The notes: generated by a model from the letters alone, not told the origin. A DNA stretch of 64,000 nt from Crambe crambe (GCA_963924555.1 OZ004582.1:9457927-9521926), one strand, 5' to 3'; positions 1 to 51,080 are shown, numbered from the stretch's first letter. Translations and numbers: made by a program.

Positions 1-205
1 TGGCTTGCATGCAGCTTGGATTTGCTACAACTGGTAGCTATAAAGATATGGTCAGACATTCAGTACCCTGTAATAACCCTGTAATACCTTGTAATACCCT
101 GTATACTTCAAATTTGGTTGGCCATTTCCAAGAAGAAATGACCAGTGATTCTAGTATCAATATGATGGATACTCGACTTTCAGCAATACTTAGTATCAAT
201 GCAGA

Positions 206-39104
<38,899 letters not shown>

Positions 39105-39863
39105 TTATGACTTGACAATAATGAAGCATGTGATTGCAATGTTTGTAGAGGGTGCAAACTCACTTATATTTATGTACAATAAGACTCACCCTGTAATCTG
39201 ATAGTCGTGAAGTGTTACCATTAAATTTTATCAAGATTGCAAGATGAACAAAAAGTGTCTGATGAACCTTGCACTTTCCTTGTTCAGCACTAGATCATTT
39301 TAATGCATGGTGCACTCTATAATGCTCTTGGTGATGTATACATGCACTTGCTGAACACCTCAAGCACATTAAAACTAGATCATGCTAGCTATAATTATGT
39401 AATAGGTTGTTTTCATGACGCCATTCTACTATAACATGGTAGTGGGGCATCAATCAGTCTAGTAATAGTTTGTGCAAGTCATTCTGTGGTAATGTCATCC
39501 TGTGACTCGTTTTCTTATCCTATTTTATGCTATGTAGTCGTGAGTTTTTGTAATAATGTCTATACAAGGCATTTAGTGAGGCAGACAGCCTTGTTACACT
39601 ATAATGGTGACAGAAGGAAAAGGAGAAATAGTAAACAAGAGTCTGACTATAGTGAAGATATTTTTTAAGCACCAATGCTGAGACTGAATGTTACAATATA
39701 ATTCTCATTCAAGGGTCAGCTAATTTAGCAAAAACCAAATTAATTTGAGAATAGCGTAATCCATCAAGGCCTAATTAAAACACTGTAGAACTACTAATGA
39801 GCTAGTTAGTTACCTTGTGACCACACTGACCATACTTATGATGCCAATGGGACCAAGTCATGT

Positions 39864-41754
39864 CTACGTACATTCTTCCTCATATTCCAACTTGTTTTTG
39901 GCCACTATTCTCTCCTCTGTGTGATCCACCTCCATGAAGTACTTGTTGTGAAAGAAATGGTTTGAGATCTTGTGATGTACCATCACCTTGGACAGATCAA
40001 TAGCTGTGATGATACAAACTGAATGTACAGCAAATCCTGCACAATTACGATGTGGTTCAGTCTTCTGTATCCAGAAGGGTACTTCGATGCTAAAGTAGCG
40101 GTTTGAAGGAATGCTTGCATTATACCCACCAGGTACTCCAGGTAACATATACATGGTTGCATAGAAATGTTCTTCTGAGTTGTAACATTGTTTGAAAAAC
40201 TCACAGAATTTTTTCGCTGTTTCATTAAATGTAAGGAATTTTGCAAATTTGAGAGAGATGGCATTATATGATAAACTATGGTAGAATCCACTTTCATTGA
40301 ATGAAGATCCTAACAGAGAAGAGACAGCATTAGTGTAATTCTGCACTCGTCTCTTGATTCGATTACGAAGATTAAGAGCTGAAATATTAAATACTATTAC
40401 AGACGATATTCCATTTAGCCTCATAAGTTGCAACACCATCTCTTTATTGGTCTTCAGGGGAAGTTCTTTCCCACACAAGTTAATCACATACCTCCATTTG
40501 TGTTTCTGTCTGGTCCTGAGTGCAAGGAGATCAGTCATACAATTCATCTGAGCTTCCATTATGGTGTTTCGTCCCCATACCACATTCTCCACCTTTGAGG
40601 GAGAAATTACATTCTCAAAACAGTTGACGATCTTTTTGAAGAAAGCTGTGTGTGGAGATTTGGCATCACAGTGGATGCAGTAGGAGTTTTGAGGTCTGTA
40701 GAGGAGACGTAGTAATCTGAGCACCTGCTGGGGACTATTATGCACCACAAAAGTGAATGCTATAGGAAAAGACTTCTCCAACTTAGAATTGTACAAGTTG
40801 TCGCTGAAGTAGTCTCTAAGCCATGAGCAATCTTCCATCTTCTTCATCAATTCTTCATCTGAAAGTGAGTTTTTCCATCCCAACAGAGCTGATCTGGATC
40901 TGTTAATCTCCTTTTCGTCACCAGATATCACTCTGCTACAGTTCGCTTTAACTTCAGGTTTGAGTAAGGTCACTACCCCTTCACTCCAAGCCCTGAACCC
41001 TCCAGGGGGGACTTGACATCTATTAAGCATCGGTAAGGTAAAGCTGGGTGACTTGGGACACAGGTTAACTTGGGACAGTGGAGTTATATTTTAATCTTGT
41101 TTCGAGATTACTATGAGTTTCAAGATCTTACTTTGCACACATAAACATTTATGCTTTGTCTCTCTCTGAAGCCAGTCTAGAGTGCTTTGGTTACTCTGTT
41201 TGTAATAAGCAGACCTAAACACTCTGCTGATTTTATAAGACCGCAAGAAAAAACTTAATAAACTAACTTCAAACTTACTGAACTGATTTATCAATATTCT
41301 ACTCACTGAGATAATGCTGCATAATGATCTCTGTGTTTTATAAAAGTGATCAGTCAGCAAAACATGCATAGTGCACTGTTTAAGCTTTATCAAAATTGCA
41401 TGGACATGCAGTGTCCCAAGTTATCCTGAAAGGGATTTCTGCATGCTACACATTGGTGAATTGTAGCCAATTAATTAGTAAGCAATACCAATCATCTTTA
41501 GCTCAGCCTGGGACTAGAAAGATTACTCTATCTCTTGCAACTTAAAGCTTGTTTATAGCTAAAGCGGTTGCAGAGATATCATTATTTGTAGTAAGAGTGT
41601 CCCAAGTTACCCCAATCTACCTTATAGTGTCGTACCTAGTAGTCCCTTGTACAGTATACTTTATACGTGTCCAATTGGAGTAAGATACTAAGAGCACCAT
41701 AATAAATACTATACTGCACACAAATGAAGTCTGCACTGCCTTGCCTGGACTCAT
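39864..41754 (-). pseudogene. GT14 core-2 GlcNAc-transferase-like gene, copy 1, split by an insertion
   Basis: The open part 39864-41030 (388 residues) has the family landmarks: VVHNSPQQVLRLLRLLYRPQ, YCIHCDAKSP, CFENV, EAQMNCMTDLL, RYVINLCGKELPLKTN, SNRYFSIEVPFW. Family members are Golgi type II membrane enzymes adding branching GlcNAc to O-glycans. The N-terminal anchor (ATG at 41754; FVCSIVFIMVLLVSYSNW) is separated from the rest by a 587-bp element plus a 2-bp duplication, not a multiple of three. Unless the insert is spliced out, only a soluble protein from the Met at 41030 could be made. Confidence 0.8.
41036..41622. mobile_element. 587-bp MITE inserted in GT14 copy 1
   Basis: Inverted ends AGGTAAAGCTGGGTGACTTG and (reverse complement) AGGTAGATTGGGGTAACTTG, flanked by TA. 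The other gene copy (52815-52835) reads GGTATAGTGTCG uninterrupted, an empty site. No coding capacity. Confidence 0.87.
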
Positions 41755-43502
41755 ATTCCACTTTATTACTAAGTTGTGCTTCTACTACCTGATCGATGTG
41801 GCACACATAACTGAATCGACAAACATGATATGATATGAATGGATAGTCATGTTTTGACAATTAAATATCAAGTTTAGAAAGTTATATAGATTTTTAATCC
41901 ACTACATTACTGTAGGTCACTGATTCATGTTTTGCTAAAGTCAATCAACACAGATGGCACCCCCACTGTCACCACTGAACTGGCCATGAAGGTATGCTGA
42001 GTCGCCCCTAGCTGTACTTTCAACAACATGAAATTTATAACACCAAAGCAATAACCTCCTTTCAAAGGACTTAACTGTGGCTTTACTGCACATAACTAGC
42101 GGTGAAGGTATGTACCTGCTGGTTTTACCACAAAGTCCCCACAAAATTTTTAGTGATTTTAATTCCTTACTTCCACTACATAAATTGACTGCTTATCTTT
42201 CTACTATCAAAGTACATTCAGGTTCTTTGCTAAAATATTTTGTAACATCTGTAAACCAGTTGTATAAACATTTCAGTTGATTCAAGTGACTATAATCAGG
42301 GTTCTTCCAGGGGGGAAGGGGGCATTTGCCCCCGCCCCCTGGAATTTCAGTAGCTAATATAATGAAATTGACATGTAATGTTTAGTTAGCTAAGCATGGC
42401 TGAGTGTCCCCAAGCTAAGAGCCATTTTGACAAAGAATGGACCTGGGAATAGGTAGCTATTAGTCCGGCAGAATAAAGGACATTTTTAGCTGTACCTTGC
42501 AGCATGGTCTATAGTTTTTTTTATTATTCCTAGTTGTTCTACATATAGTAAGCTTCTCAAAATTGCCTGCTGGATCCCTGTCAGCAGTGGGCAAATTGAA
42601 ATATTAGCTGTGAAAACTTCACATTATGAATTTGCATACTTGTCGAATTCTTGAAATTTCTTGCACAATTACAAGGCCATGTGATTCATGTACATGCATG
42701 CAGCTGCCAGTTTTCTTTTGCCACAATGGTCTTGTCGACTATGAGATATGCTTCATCATCACTCACTACCAATATGTATGGTTCAAGCATTGTTATTCAG
42801 TGATGTAGCCTTGAAAATTCAAGTGGTCAGGTTGAAGTGGGACAGTGTACATAGCTATAGACTAACCACACAGTTTTGTGTGCATTATATGTTAGCGATA
42901 TACACGAAGATAATTAAAATTTGCAAAATACAGATTGACGTGTATCCAGGGGCTGATCCAGGTAGGGGGGACCTGCCCCCTCCCCTTTTCATTACCATTA
43001 GCCACAGTACTCACTGCATGGTGCAATATTTTAAATGAAAGAGCCTCATGGTAAATTAAAGCACCATACACAATGTTTTGAGCCAGAGAAAAGACTAGCT
43101 AGACAAGAATTATGAAGCTAAGCTACAGTTGATCTAGTTGTTATTTTGGGTGTGGTGGTTTGATTTGTAACTGAACTTGGATAAACTATCAGTTTCATCT
43201 GTGTCACAGCACCATTAGGTTATTCAAAGCATTTGACTCATTGTAGTTCTCAGGTAATTAAGGACAATCCATACATTTGAGAATGCTAGTCTCTGAGTGG
43301 CAGGCATCTAAGATAACAGCTTTATTATAAGATTATCAGGGGCTGATCCTTTAAAGAAGAGGGGTAAATAATAAATAGTGCCAAAATTTAGAAATCACAC
43401 CCATTTTGGTTTGCCATGGCTTTCTTAAATCAGCTAGGCTCCAGAGCCTCCAACCATACTGATTCTTTAGTATTTTTATTGAAATTTGGCCAGAATTTTA
43501 AA

Positions 43503-43682
43503 ACATAACTTGCAGCAATGCAATTTCACACTTCATTGCTCTAATTAGTGGGTGGATGAATACCACATAACTTGCAGCAATGCAATTTCACACTTCATTA
43601 CTCTAATTAGTGGGTGGATGAATACCACATAACTTGCAGCAACAATTTCACACTTCAGTACTCTTATTAGTGGGTGGATGTA
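43503..43682 (+). repeat. Three tandem copies of a 62-bp unit
   Basis: Units start ACATAACTTGCAGCAA at 43503, 43565 and 43627. The third has a 2-bp deletion and is truncated. Non-coding. Confidence 0.92.
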
Positions 43683-43849
43683 ATAACCAACCTAGTCATG
43701 ATAATTGCCAATAGCCATGCTGCAGGGCTGAACAAAAAAAAATAAATAAATAAATAAAGATGCTAATAATAACCATAGGGTGATGGTGTAGATGCTTGTT
43801 TATTCAGGTGACTTTAGGCCTCTAACAGCTCTGAAAAGATACTTACTAC

Positions 43850-43965
43850 TGATTGTTGTTATGCAGTTGCTAATTATGTGCCTGTGCAAAGCACTCTCAA
43901 AAAAATTCTCAAACAATTATTACAAATGCTTGTAGGATAGATAACAGAGATTACACTGTATTGCT
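43850..43965. mobile_element. Fragment of the Tc1/mariner-like MITE found at 12057
   Basis: The sequence from TTGTTATGCAGTTGCTAATTATG to GATTACACTGTA matches the right half of 12057-12547, but lacks the nested palindrome at CAGTTG. It serves as the empty-site reference. Confidence 0.75.
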
Positions 43966-44559
43966 TTTTTAAGTATGTGGTGTGATCACAAATAATTTAC
44001 ACAATCTTATGGGTGAACACTTGCTAGCACCTAAACCTAAAAACTTGTCTACGGCCCTAAAGGACTGATTTCTATGTTGAATTTCAGACCCAGCGATATG
44101 CATCTGATAGGTTTTACAATGTGTTGCTTATGAATAATTATCATTAATTTTGAGAGGGACCCATTTCATTCCCCCTGGATAAGCCCCTGAAATGTACCTG
44201 AAGTTCTTAATTAAGTGTTAGTATAGTTTGTTGGATTTCAGTGAGCATACGTAAATACATTTATTTATTTCAAAATCCAAAAAGTGGTACCGGCTGTAGC
44301 GGAGACTCCATGCAGCCATGCATGGTGCAAGCACACAGCCCCCTCTTTCCAAAAACTCTGGATCAGCCCCTGGTATCCTTTGCTAAAATAAAATCATTTG
44401 CTACTAGTTTTAGGTCAATACTATCAGTTATTTCTTGGTGGCAGTGAATCATCATCAGATGATTCAAGCAAGCTTGAGTCATTGTGTTTCAGGTTGATCA
44501 GGAAAAGTGGTCAGGTTGAAACCTGACCAACCTGACTGGAGGCTACACCACTGTTATTA

Positions 44560-45690
44560 TGACATGTTATTATGAGCTGGAACATCAGCAAGAGCAAGGC
44601 ATTGAAAGGATTCCTGTTCATCGTAAGTGTGTTGATAAATACTGTCACGAGAAGTCTATCCAGAAAGCAGTACATGAAAGGGCTGACAGTTCACGAAGTT
44701 TAAGTGAAAATCTAATAAATGAGCAAGGCAATCAGAACAGCCAACTTTTTCCTTTCTTCAGCATTGTCTATTTTGTGGCAAGCAGTGTAATACTGAAAAG
44801 GATCCTAAGCATCCAGGAAGATGGCGTCCTGCATATATCTGCCGGGAAGGGGAAAATTTCAGAAATAGGGGCTTAAAAGAGGCAATCTACGAAACATGTG
44901 AAAAAAGAAATGATGTTCAGTAAGAGTGAGAATGGCAGGTGTTCTTTCTGATCTGTATGCGGCAGGTGTCAGGTGTCATGTAGACTGTAGGGCATCTTTT
45001 ATGTATCCTAGACGTCAGACCTGTATCACTGATTAGCTTGTCGATAAAGCTTTTAATTCAGTTATTAGGTATCTGACTAATAATGAAACTATTGTTCATA
45101 GCTCAGTCACCTTATTCACTAAATATATGGAGGAGGTTGGGCAAGCACTCTCTAGGCGGCAGCTAGTAACAAGTATGATAAAGAAATTTGGAGGAGATAT
45201 GATTGCCCTTTCATTGCCAGGAATTGCCACAATATTAGCATTTAAAGCTACTGCTGCTAAAATGTTTCACATGATACCTGATGATACAGATGACATGTGT
45301 GATGTGATTGAGAAGGTATCTAAAAAGGTAAAAACTGAAATAAATAACATTGAAATTGACAAAGCTCTGTTCCCTACCAGGCTAACACCCACAATAGAAG
45401 CCTTTCAAGAGAATGTGAAAAGGGCCCACTATCAATGTGAGGAGGGCTCTCCAAGAACCCCCACATCTAGATCCCACTCAATATGGATGGTCTAGAGATG
45501 AGGAAACAAAGTCCCTTCAACCTCCTCCCACCAAGTTGCCAGCTCTAGATTATGTCCTTAAACTGGTTAGCTGCTCATGTGCATCAGAGACTCCATGCAG
45601 CACGAGTAAATGTGGATGTGTAGCAGCCTATTTGACTTGCACTGCATTTTGTCGCTGTGAAGGAAGAATGAACAGACAAAAGCAGTTGAA
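44560..45690 (+). pseudogene. Decayed transposon-borne gene with Cys-rich C-terminus
   Basis: Broken frames. Near 44755-44925 a frame reads CLFCGKQCNTEKDPKHPGRW then CREGENF and ends in a stop. After more lesions, a frame from 45058 to 45480 gives YMEEVGQALSRRQLVTSMIK... The end, 45530-45690, encodes a CXC-like stretch: CSCASETPCSTSKCGCVAAY then LTCTAFCRC. Such proteins occur in multi-copy elements of basal animals; function unknown to me. The tail is interrupted by the MITE at 45691; an acidic end (EESGSDDEAN) resumes at 46126 in another frame. Confidence 0.65.
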
Positions 45691-46125
45691 TATGGAAGCC
45701 GAGAAGTGCAGTTTTTATGCATTTTGACTTTTTGCTCCGACTGGTCGGAGGCGGGATCGGAGATGGTGTGGTGACTCAGCTCCGATGGCCGAGAAGTGCA
45801 TTTCGGGATCGGAGTTGGGATCGGAGTCGGGGTTGGGATCAGAGGCGAGATCGGGAAGCCGAGAAGGGCAACATACGGTGGCCGAGAAGGGTCACTTCTC
45901 GGCCGTCGGAGCTCGGTCGGAAGCCTCTCCGATCCCGCCTCCGACCAGTCGGAGCACAAAACAAAATGTTGCCCTTCTTGGCTTCCCGCCTCCGATCCCA
46001 ACTCCGATCCCGGAATGCACTTCTCGGCCGTCGGAGTTGAGTCGCCGCACCATCTCCGATCCCGCCTCCGACCAGTCGGAGCAAAAAGTCAAAATGCATA
46101 AAAATTGCACTTCTCGGCTTCCATA
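45691..46125. mobile_element. 435-bp palindromic MITE inside the CXC-type gene
   Basis: The ends are TATGGAAGCCGAGAAGTGCA and its reverse complement; long arms built from the repeated phrase (C)GGAGTCGGGATCGGAG and GCCGAGAAG. The 6-bp direct repeat GTTGAA occurs at 45685-45690 and 46126-46131. Open frames on both strands are products of the GC-rich repeats. Confidence 0.9.
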
Positions 46126-46451
46126 GTTGAAGAGTCAGGATCTGACGATGAAGCAAATTGAATGAAAATATTAAGTACACTACATTTTTTTCTGCTATGG
46201 ACATTCTGTTAATATAAATCCATGTTAGCTTTGGTTAAAAATGTGATTCACAGCAAGTGTAATGACGGAGATTATCCAGATGAGATGGTTGCTAGGCAAC
46301 CATTTAAATTGTTATTGCTATGGCTAAATGCCCAATGCTGACACAAGTCCAGCAAGTAGAATAGTGTAATAGGGGTGTAGAATGATCCCAAAATGCACTC
46401 AACAAAACTATAGACCCTTATGCAAGCTTTAATCCAAGTTCTGCCAGACTA

Positions 46452-46871
46452 TATATACCAGCTCTAAAGGTAACTTTTATAGGCATAGATAGATGCACTT
46501 TTAGAGCTTCTTCTGCACACATATTGATAGGTGGAGGTAATGCATCCATTGACAATACATAAGTAGGCGTGAAAGGGTGTGGTTAGGCAAAAGTGGGCAT
46601 AGTCAGGCCAAAAATTTTCCCCGCGCAGATATGACTACCCCCCCATATTTTGCTCACCCATCATTTTGCCCCCCCCCCTCCCCCTTGGGTATAATCCTGA
46701 AAGAAACTGTAATTATCCTTTTCCGTGATTTACCTGTTCCAATTTATTGGTTCCAAATTTCATGGTCTAAAAAGTTGATATCTTTGATTTTATGAATCAT
46801 GATTAGAATGTTGCCTTGTAGTCTATCACAAAATTTGGACCATAAATTAAAATGATATTCCTCTATTATAG
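46452..46871. other. Duplicated CKAP5 intron sequence with insert
   Basis: Continuation of the copied intron, with an extra stretch at about 46500-46740 including C/T-rich runs (46636-46685). No gene. Confidence 0.5.
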
Positions 46872-47338
46872 TGTTTGTGGAAGCTGACTCGGCAGATTCC
46901 CCAGCTGGTGACGTCCATCAACTTGGATCAGCTGCTCCTGGAGATCCACCAATTCATGATCAGCTACCTCAAACTAGTCCCCTCCCCTTCATCGGAGGAT
47001 ATCCCTTACCGAACCATCAAGACTATTCTCTTCCATGTGACCAATACTGTTGGTCCTGAGGTACATAAAAAATACATAATGAAAAACCCCATACATTATG
47101 TGAGTTCTGCTCTATGGTCAGTAATTTAGTCGTTCTACTGCACTAGGATTACTCTGAACTGTTTTTTCTCGTGTCATTTATGTGTTCAGATTTTGATTAG
47201 TTTAATATCATTTCTGTATGTATTGATTACCCTTGTTCCTCGATATGACTCTATGAATGAACAGTTTACACAAGAACTAACCACTACATTCATGGCTAGA
47301 TAAAAATATATACAGAGTTTTGCAGGTTGCTTATCATA

Positions 47339-47494
47339 CAGCAGATTGCAGTGATCTTGCAATACAAATCCAGAGCAGCAAAATCAAAATTTACATAGCC
47401 TCCTTTCAAGTAGCCCAACTCCAAAGCCATTTGAAAGGAGGCTATGTAAATTTTGGTTTTGCTGTTCTTGATTTCATGTTGCAAGATCACTGCT
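47339..47494. mobile_element. Hairpin MITE, second copy of the 35005 family
   Basis: Left end CAGCAGATTGCAGTGATCTT preceded by TA; the right end is damaged (GCAAGATCACTGCTACAG). Palindromic, non-coding. Confidence 0.75.
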
Positions 47495-47649
47495 ACAGTT
47501 GATTTAATAAGACTTGCAATAGATTTTTTTAGCATCCTACTACAATGTTATTACAGGTTACCACATTTCATTGATGTAATCAAGAGTTTGGTTAACCACT
47601 GGCTTCAAAAGTCCAGAACTCTGTTGCAAGTTTTACTAAATCAACTGTA

Positions 47650-47814
47650 CAGCAGATTGCAGTGATCTTGCAACATGAAATCCGGAACTGCAAAACCAAA
47701 ATTTACATAGCCTCCTTTCAAGTAGCCCAACTCCAAAGTCATTTGAAAGGAGGCTATGTAAATTTTGGTTTTGCTGTTCTGGATTTCATGTTGCAAGATC
47801 ACTGCAATCTGCTG
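47650..47814. mobile_element. Hairpin MITE, third copy of the 35005 family
   Basis: Intact palindrome with both CAGCAGATTGCAGTGATCTT ends and TA flanks. It directly abuts the next MITE, the two sharing one TA. Confidence 0.87.
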
Positions 47815-47816
47815 TA

Positions 47817-47980
47817 CAGTGAATTGCAAGTTGGTTGTCCAATGTAAGATGCAAAATCTACAAGAGCTGTGTAAACTTGAGGCTGTTCCTGAATAGATGT
47901 GTGGCTTTTCCTCAATAGATGCAAGTTTTATTGCAGTCAATTTGTGCTTTACATTTGGACAACCAACTTGCAATTCACTG
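47817..47980. mobile_element. 164-bp TA-flanked MITE of another family
   Basis: Inverted ends CAGTGAATTGCAAGTTGGTT, TA on both sides. The left TA is shared with the preceding hairpin element. Confidence 0.85.
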
Positions 47981-49080
47981 TATCTGCTGTATATTGCAAA
48001 ATGCTAATACAAAAGTTGTGAAAACTAAATCAACAATGTAGTAAAGCTGAATAGAAATAGATTGTGAATCTCATGCATAATCAGGGTTATAATTTTATGT
48101 GAAACAAGGGTGGTCACAAAAGAATGTAATTACTAACCATAAATTTCCAGTGTGATACACAGAGTTTCAATGGGACTATATGAAATGCATTGTTTCTCTG
48201 GAGTGAAGTCACTGGGCCTAAAATTTGCATACAGCTATTATCTGAATAGGTGAACAAATTTTACATTTGGATTTATCGATACCTATTCTAGAACTTCATT
48301 TAGCAAGCCATGTAGTCACCACTAATGTTGCCATAGGAATAAATTAAAAGATATCAACAAAAGCTCACGTAAATTTATAAAGGATAATAATAAGAAATGG
48401 CTGACCAAAAATCAGCCACTGAACTCAAGTATTTGGTGAGAAATAGTTTTTTATACTTTGAGAGTGATGAAGCTTCATATCTTGGGTAAGAATTGTCCTT
48501 TCTCCTTCATGTTTGGTATGTGTGGTAGTGTCTTAGTCATGTGGAGTTTCAAGTCCTTAGCATTAGTAGATTGGCTTCCTTAGCAACCATGTGTGGGCAG
48601 TATGTCTGACCAGCTTATCTAAGTGCTTGTGGTAAGTATTTACAGCTTTCTATGTATGGAGCTTCCCATGACTCTTGTCTGTCATGTGTACAGTATCTAT
48701 GATAGCACTGTACTATCTAATTTAATTAGCTAGCAGACACAGGTGAGCGTGCTCAGAATTCAAATTCAAAATAGCAGTCAAAATGCCAAAAGGGTACTCA
48801 GACCTTAGATGACGGATAATTTTGGAAATATCTTCTACAAAAGAAATGAAAGAAATCGATATGACTATTTTTCTTGTGTCGTTTACGTGTTCAGTTACTG
48901 ATTGGTTTATGTTATTTCTGTATGTATTGATTCCTTGATATGAATAGAACTTTGTTCAAGTGCTATTTTTCTTGTATTGTTTTGTTCAGATACTGATTGA
49001 TTTATGTTATGTAATGAATAGAACCTTTTTCTTGTGTTGTTTGTGTTCAGATACTGATTGGTTTTATGTTATTTCTGTAG
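47981..49080. other. Unassigned 1.1-kb insert in the copied intron
   Basis: Bases 47981-48855 have no counterpart in the source intron and no recognisable gene or inverted ends. From 48860 the source intron resumes with the ACTGATTGGTTTATG tandem repeat. Confidence 0.5.
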
Positions 49081-50816
49081 TTGCTGAATCAAGTATGACT
49101 GTGTATATCCGCAAAACCATCGCCAAGAACAACAGGCCTGCCAATGAGAATGAGAAGGGGTCAAAGTCCACCTTAGTCTCTACTAGTACCAGCAGTGGCA
49201 GTGATGGAGAGAGGCGGCGTGGGAAAACTCCCAAGGTCGGAGGGTCAGGCTAGGGGCTAGGCTAGGGCCTATCATATCATCTTTTTTAATAACTTGCAGT
49301 TCACTAGTTCTCATCTGTCAGAAATCTTTCTCAAGATTGGAGAATCCAGCAGGACAAAGGAGGCAAGTGACTGTGTATATACTGCATGTGATCATAATAT
49401 TATTATAATTACAGGGGCTCTATGAATTGGAGGAGTTTCATCGGACTCACCCGTCCTTTGACAGGAGCGGGAGGGAACAGGACCCAGTGAGACGGGAGGC
49501 AAGTCCAAAAGTAAGTACAACAGCATACTTGATTGTTGATATATTGATGTCTAAAAGTAAGCTGCACATCTGACAGTGTTACCAAATTTTATTCCACTCA
49601 AGCTGAATATGAAGAGCAGGTGATAGTGTTGGAAGAGATGAAGAATAAACTAGCACAGACGTTTGGTATTAGTGCAGAGGTAAGTGCGTGTCTTCCTTTA
49701 GACGAAACTAACTTTGTCTCTATGATGTAATAAGCGACTGGTTCCCTCCTTTGATTATCACATGATTATCACATGACTATCACATGATTACTTGCATCTT
49801 TAGGAGATGAGATCTCGGAGTCCAAGTCCTGGGAGTAGTGGTACAAATAGGAGGGAAAATCAATCCACAAAATCAGATGAAAATATGGTAAGCATGAAGG
49901 TATGTGTGTATAGCACAGAATTCTATGAATATAACTATTAATATTTTATTATGGTTGTCACTTGACGAAAATTTTCCCCACAAAAATTAATGGTATTATA
50001 TAATGTACTATACCAACCACAAATATTTCCTGTTGACTCTTGAACCAAAAAATAAATAAATAAATAAAAATGTGAGCATGTACTTAGAACTATGTAAGTA
50101 GTAACAGAGGAGTTATGGCCTATAGCTTTCAGTGAATTTTGGCAGTTAAAACATTTTGATAATGGTTTTTTAGTGGTATTTTGTGCATTGGTCAGGCAAA
50201 TAGTCTCACTAATCTGGCTCTCCCCTGTAACCTGTAGTATGAAGAATGTGGTCCCTAAAGCTAGCGGATATAAAATATGTGTTGGCTTGTTGGAAATGCC
50301 TGACCTGTGCGTTATCATCAACCCAGACAAATAGTTTTCTCAATGTGGACACAGAAGAAGCCGGATTAGAGAGTCCACATTAACTAGACCGATGCAATGA
50401 TGCATTGTTGAGCTGAATGTGATACATATGAAACAGTGAGAATTGATTGTGTGCATATGTTTCTGTATATAATTTTGTAGCCCTTGAACAGACCTCCACA
50501 GCAAGCTGTTGCCACTAAAGTTCGTAGTCTCAGACCCCCCCCCCCCCCCCCCCCACCAGTGGTTCAGGGGGAAAGAAAACTGGAGGCCCCTCCTCATCAG
50601 TCGACCTGGCTGATCTCCATAGAAGATAAAGGGCACAACTTAATTATGACTTGACAATAATGAAGCATGTGATTGCAATTTTTGTAGAGGGAGAGGGTAT
50701 AAACTCATTTATATTTATGTACAATAAGACTCACCCTGTAATCTAAATTTAATGATAGTTGTTATGTGTTACCATTAAATTTTATCAAGATTAGCAAGAT
50801 GCAAGATGAACAAATA

Positions 50817-50972
50817 CAGTAGTTTGCAGAACAGTTATCATGCATCAGGCAGGGATAAGTGGTGGCTTGTGGCTGGGGAACAATAAATAGCCCTATTGTT
50901 CTTAGCCACTAGCTACTCCAGAGCCGCTGCCTATCTCTGCCTTATGCATGATAACTGTTCTGCAAACTACTG
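50817..50972. mobile_element. 156-bp palindromic MITE, TA duplication, with empty site
   Basis: Ends CAGTAGTTTGCAGAACAGTT and its reverse complement, flanked by TA. The source copy at 39240-39265 reads through without it, so insertion followed the segmental duplication. Confidence 0.87.
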
Positions 50973-51017
50973 TAGTGTCTGATGATGAACCTTGTACTTT
51001 CCTTGTTGGACAACACT

Positions 51018-51080
51018 TAGTGCTGATCACACAACTTTCTGTTTACCTGTAATAAACAGAAAGTTGTGTGATCAGCACTA
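51018..51080. repeat. Perfect 28-bp hairpin
   Basis: Arms 51018-51045 and 51053-51080 (TAGTGCTGATCACACAACTT and reverse complement) with a 7-base loop. The source at 39285-39296 has only the outer CAGCACTAGATC, so one arm was added by a fold-back event. No U tract or gene context suggests a terminator. Confidence 0.85.

Larger units (their letters stand above)
42947..44372. mobile_element. Nested inverted-repeat element, ends CAGGGGCTGATCCAG
   Basis: Inverted ends CAGGGGCTGATCCAG and CTGGATCAGCCCCTG (one extra base pattern inside), with GTATC on both sides (42942-42946, 44373-44377), a possible 5-bp duplication. A further inner pair (CAGGGGCTGATCC at 43338; GGATAAGCCCCTG near 44180) hints at another layer. 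No intact gene seen inside. Confidence 0.6.
42461..46451. mobile_element. 3,991-bp DNA transposon carrying a decayed CXC-type gene
   Basis: The source intron (36480-36530) reads AATGGACCTGGGAATAGGTATATACCAG. In the copy it is split at AATAGGTA, with about 4 kb between. The insert ends are inverted TAGTCCGGCAGAA and (reverse complement) TAGTCTGGCAGAA, followed inwards by a shared GGTCTATAGTTTT. The target duplication is unclear. It contains further nested elements and a decayed gene at 44560-45690. Confidence 0.78.
41916..50640 (+). pseudogene. Decayed copy of CKAP5 3' exons
   Basis: Copies of exons: 41916-41991 (of 36059-36134), 46872-47060 (intact), 49081-49235 (31-bp deletion, frameshift), 49300-49362 (30-bp in-frame deletion, GC donor kept), 49415-49510 (73-bp deletion), 49603-49679 (intact length), 49804-49887 (12-bp insertion) and about 50481-50640 (C-homopolymer expansion at 50537-50554 and loss of most of the last helix). 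No upstream CKAP5 exons precede them, so this is not a working gene. Confidence 0.88.

Noticed and set aside
43503-43682. CRISPR-like array
   Set aside because: Three direct 62-bp copies with no distinct spacers, in eukaryotic intron-derived DNA; a simple tandem repeat.
45567-46204. Several overlapping frames of 100-144 codons
   Set aside because: They read through the palindromic MITE 45691-46125, and mirror each other because the element is an inverted repeat.
50537-50554. C homopolymer as a biological signal
   Set aside because: Homopolymers at 15370, 25512, 35481 and 50537 may be slippage or assembly artefacts; no function supported.
41884-50640. A second functional CKAP5 gene
   Set aside because: Only 3' exons are present, and at least three carry frame-breaking deletions.
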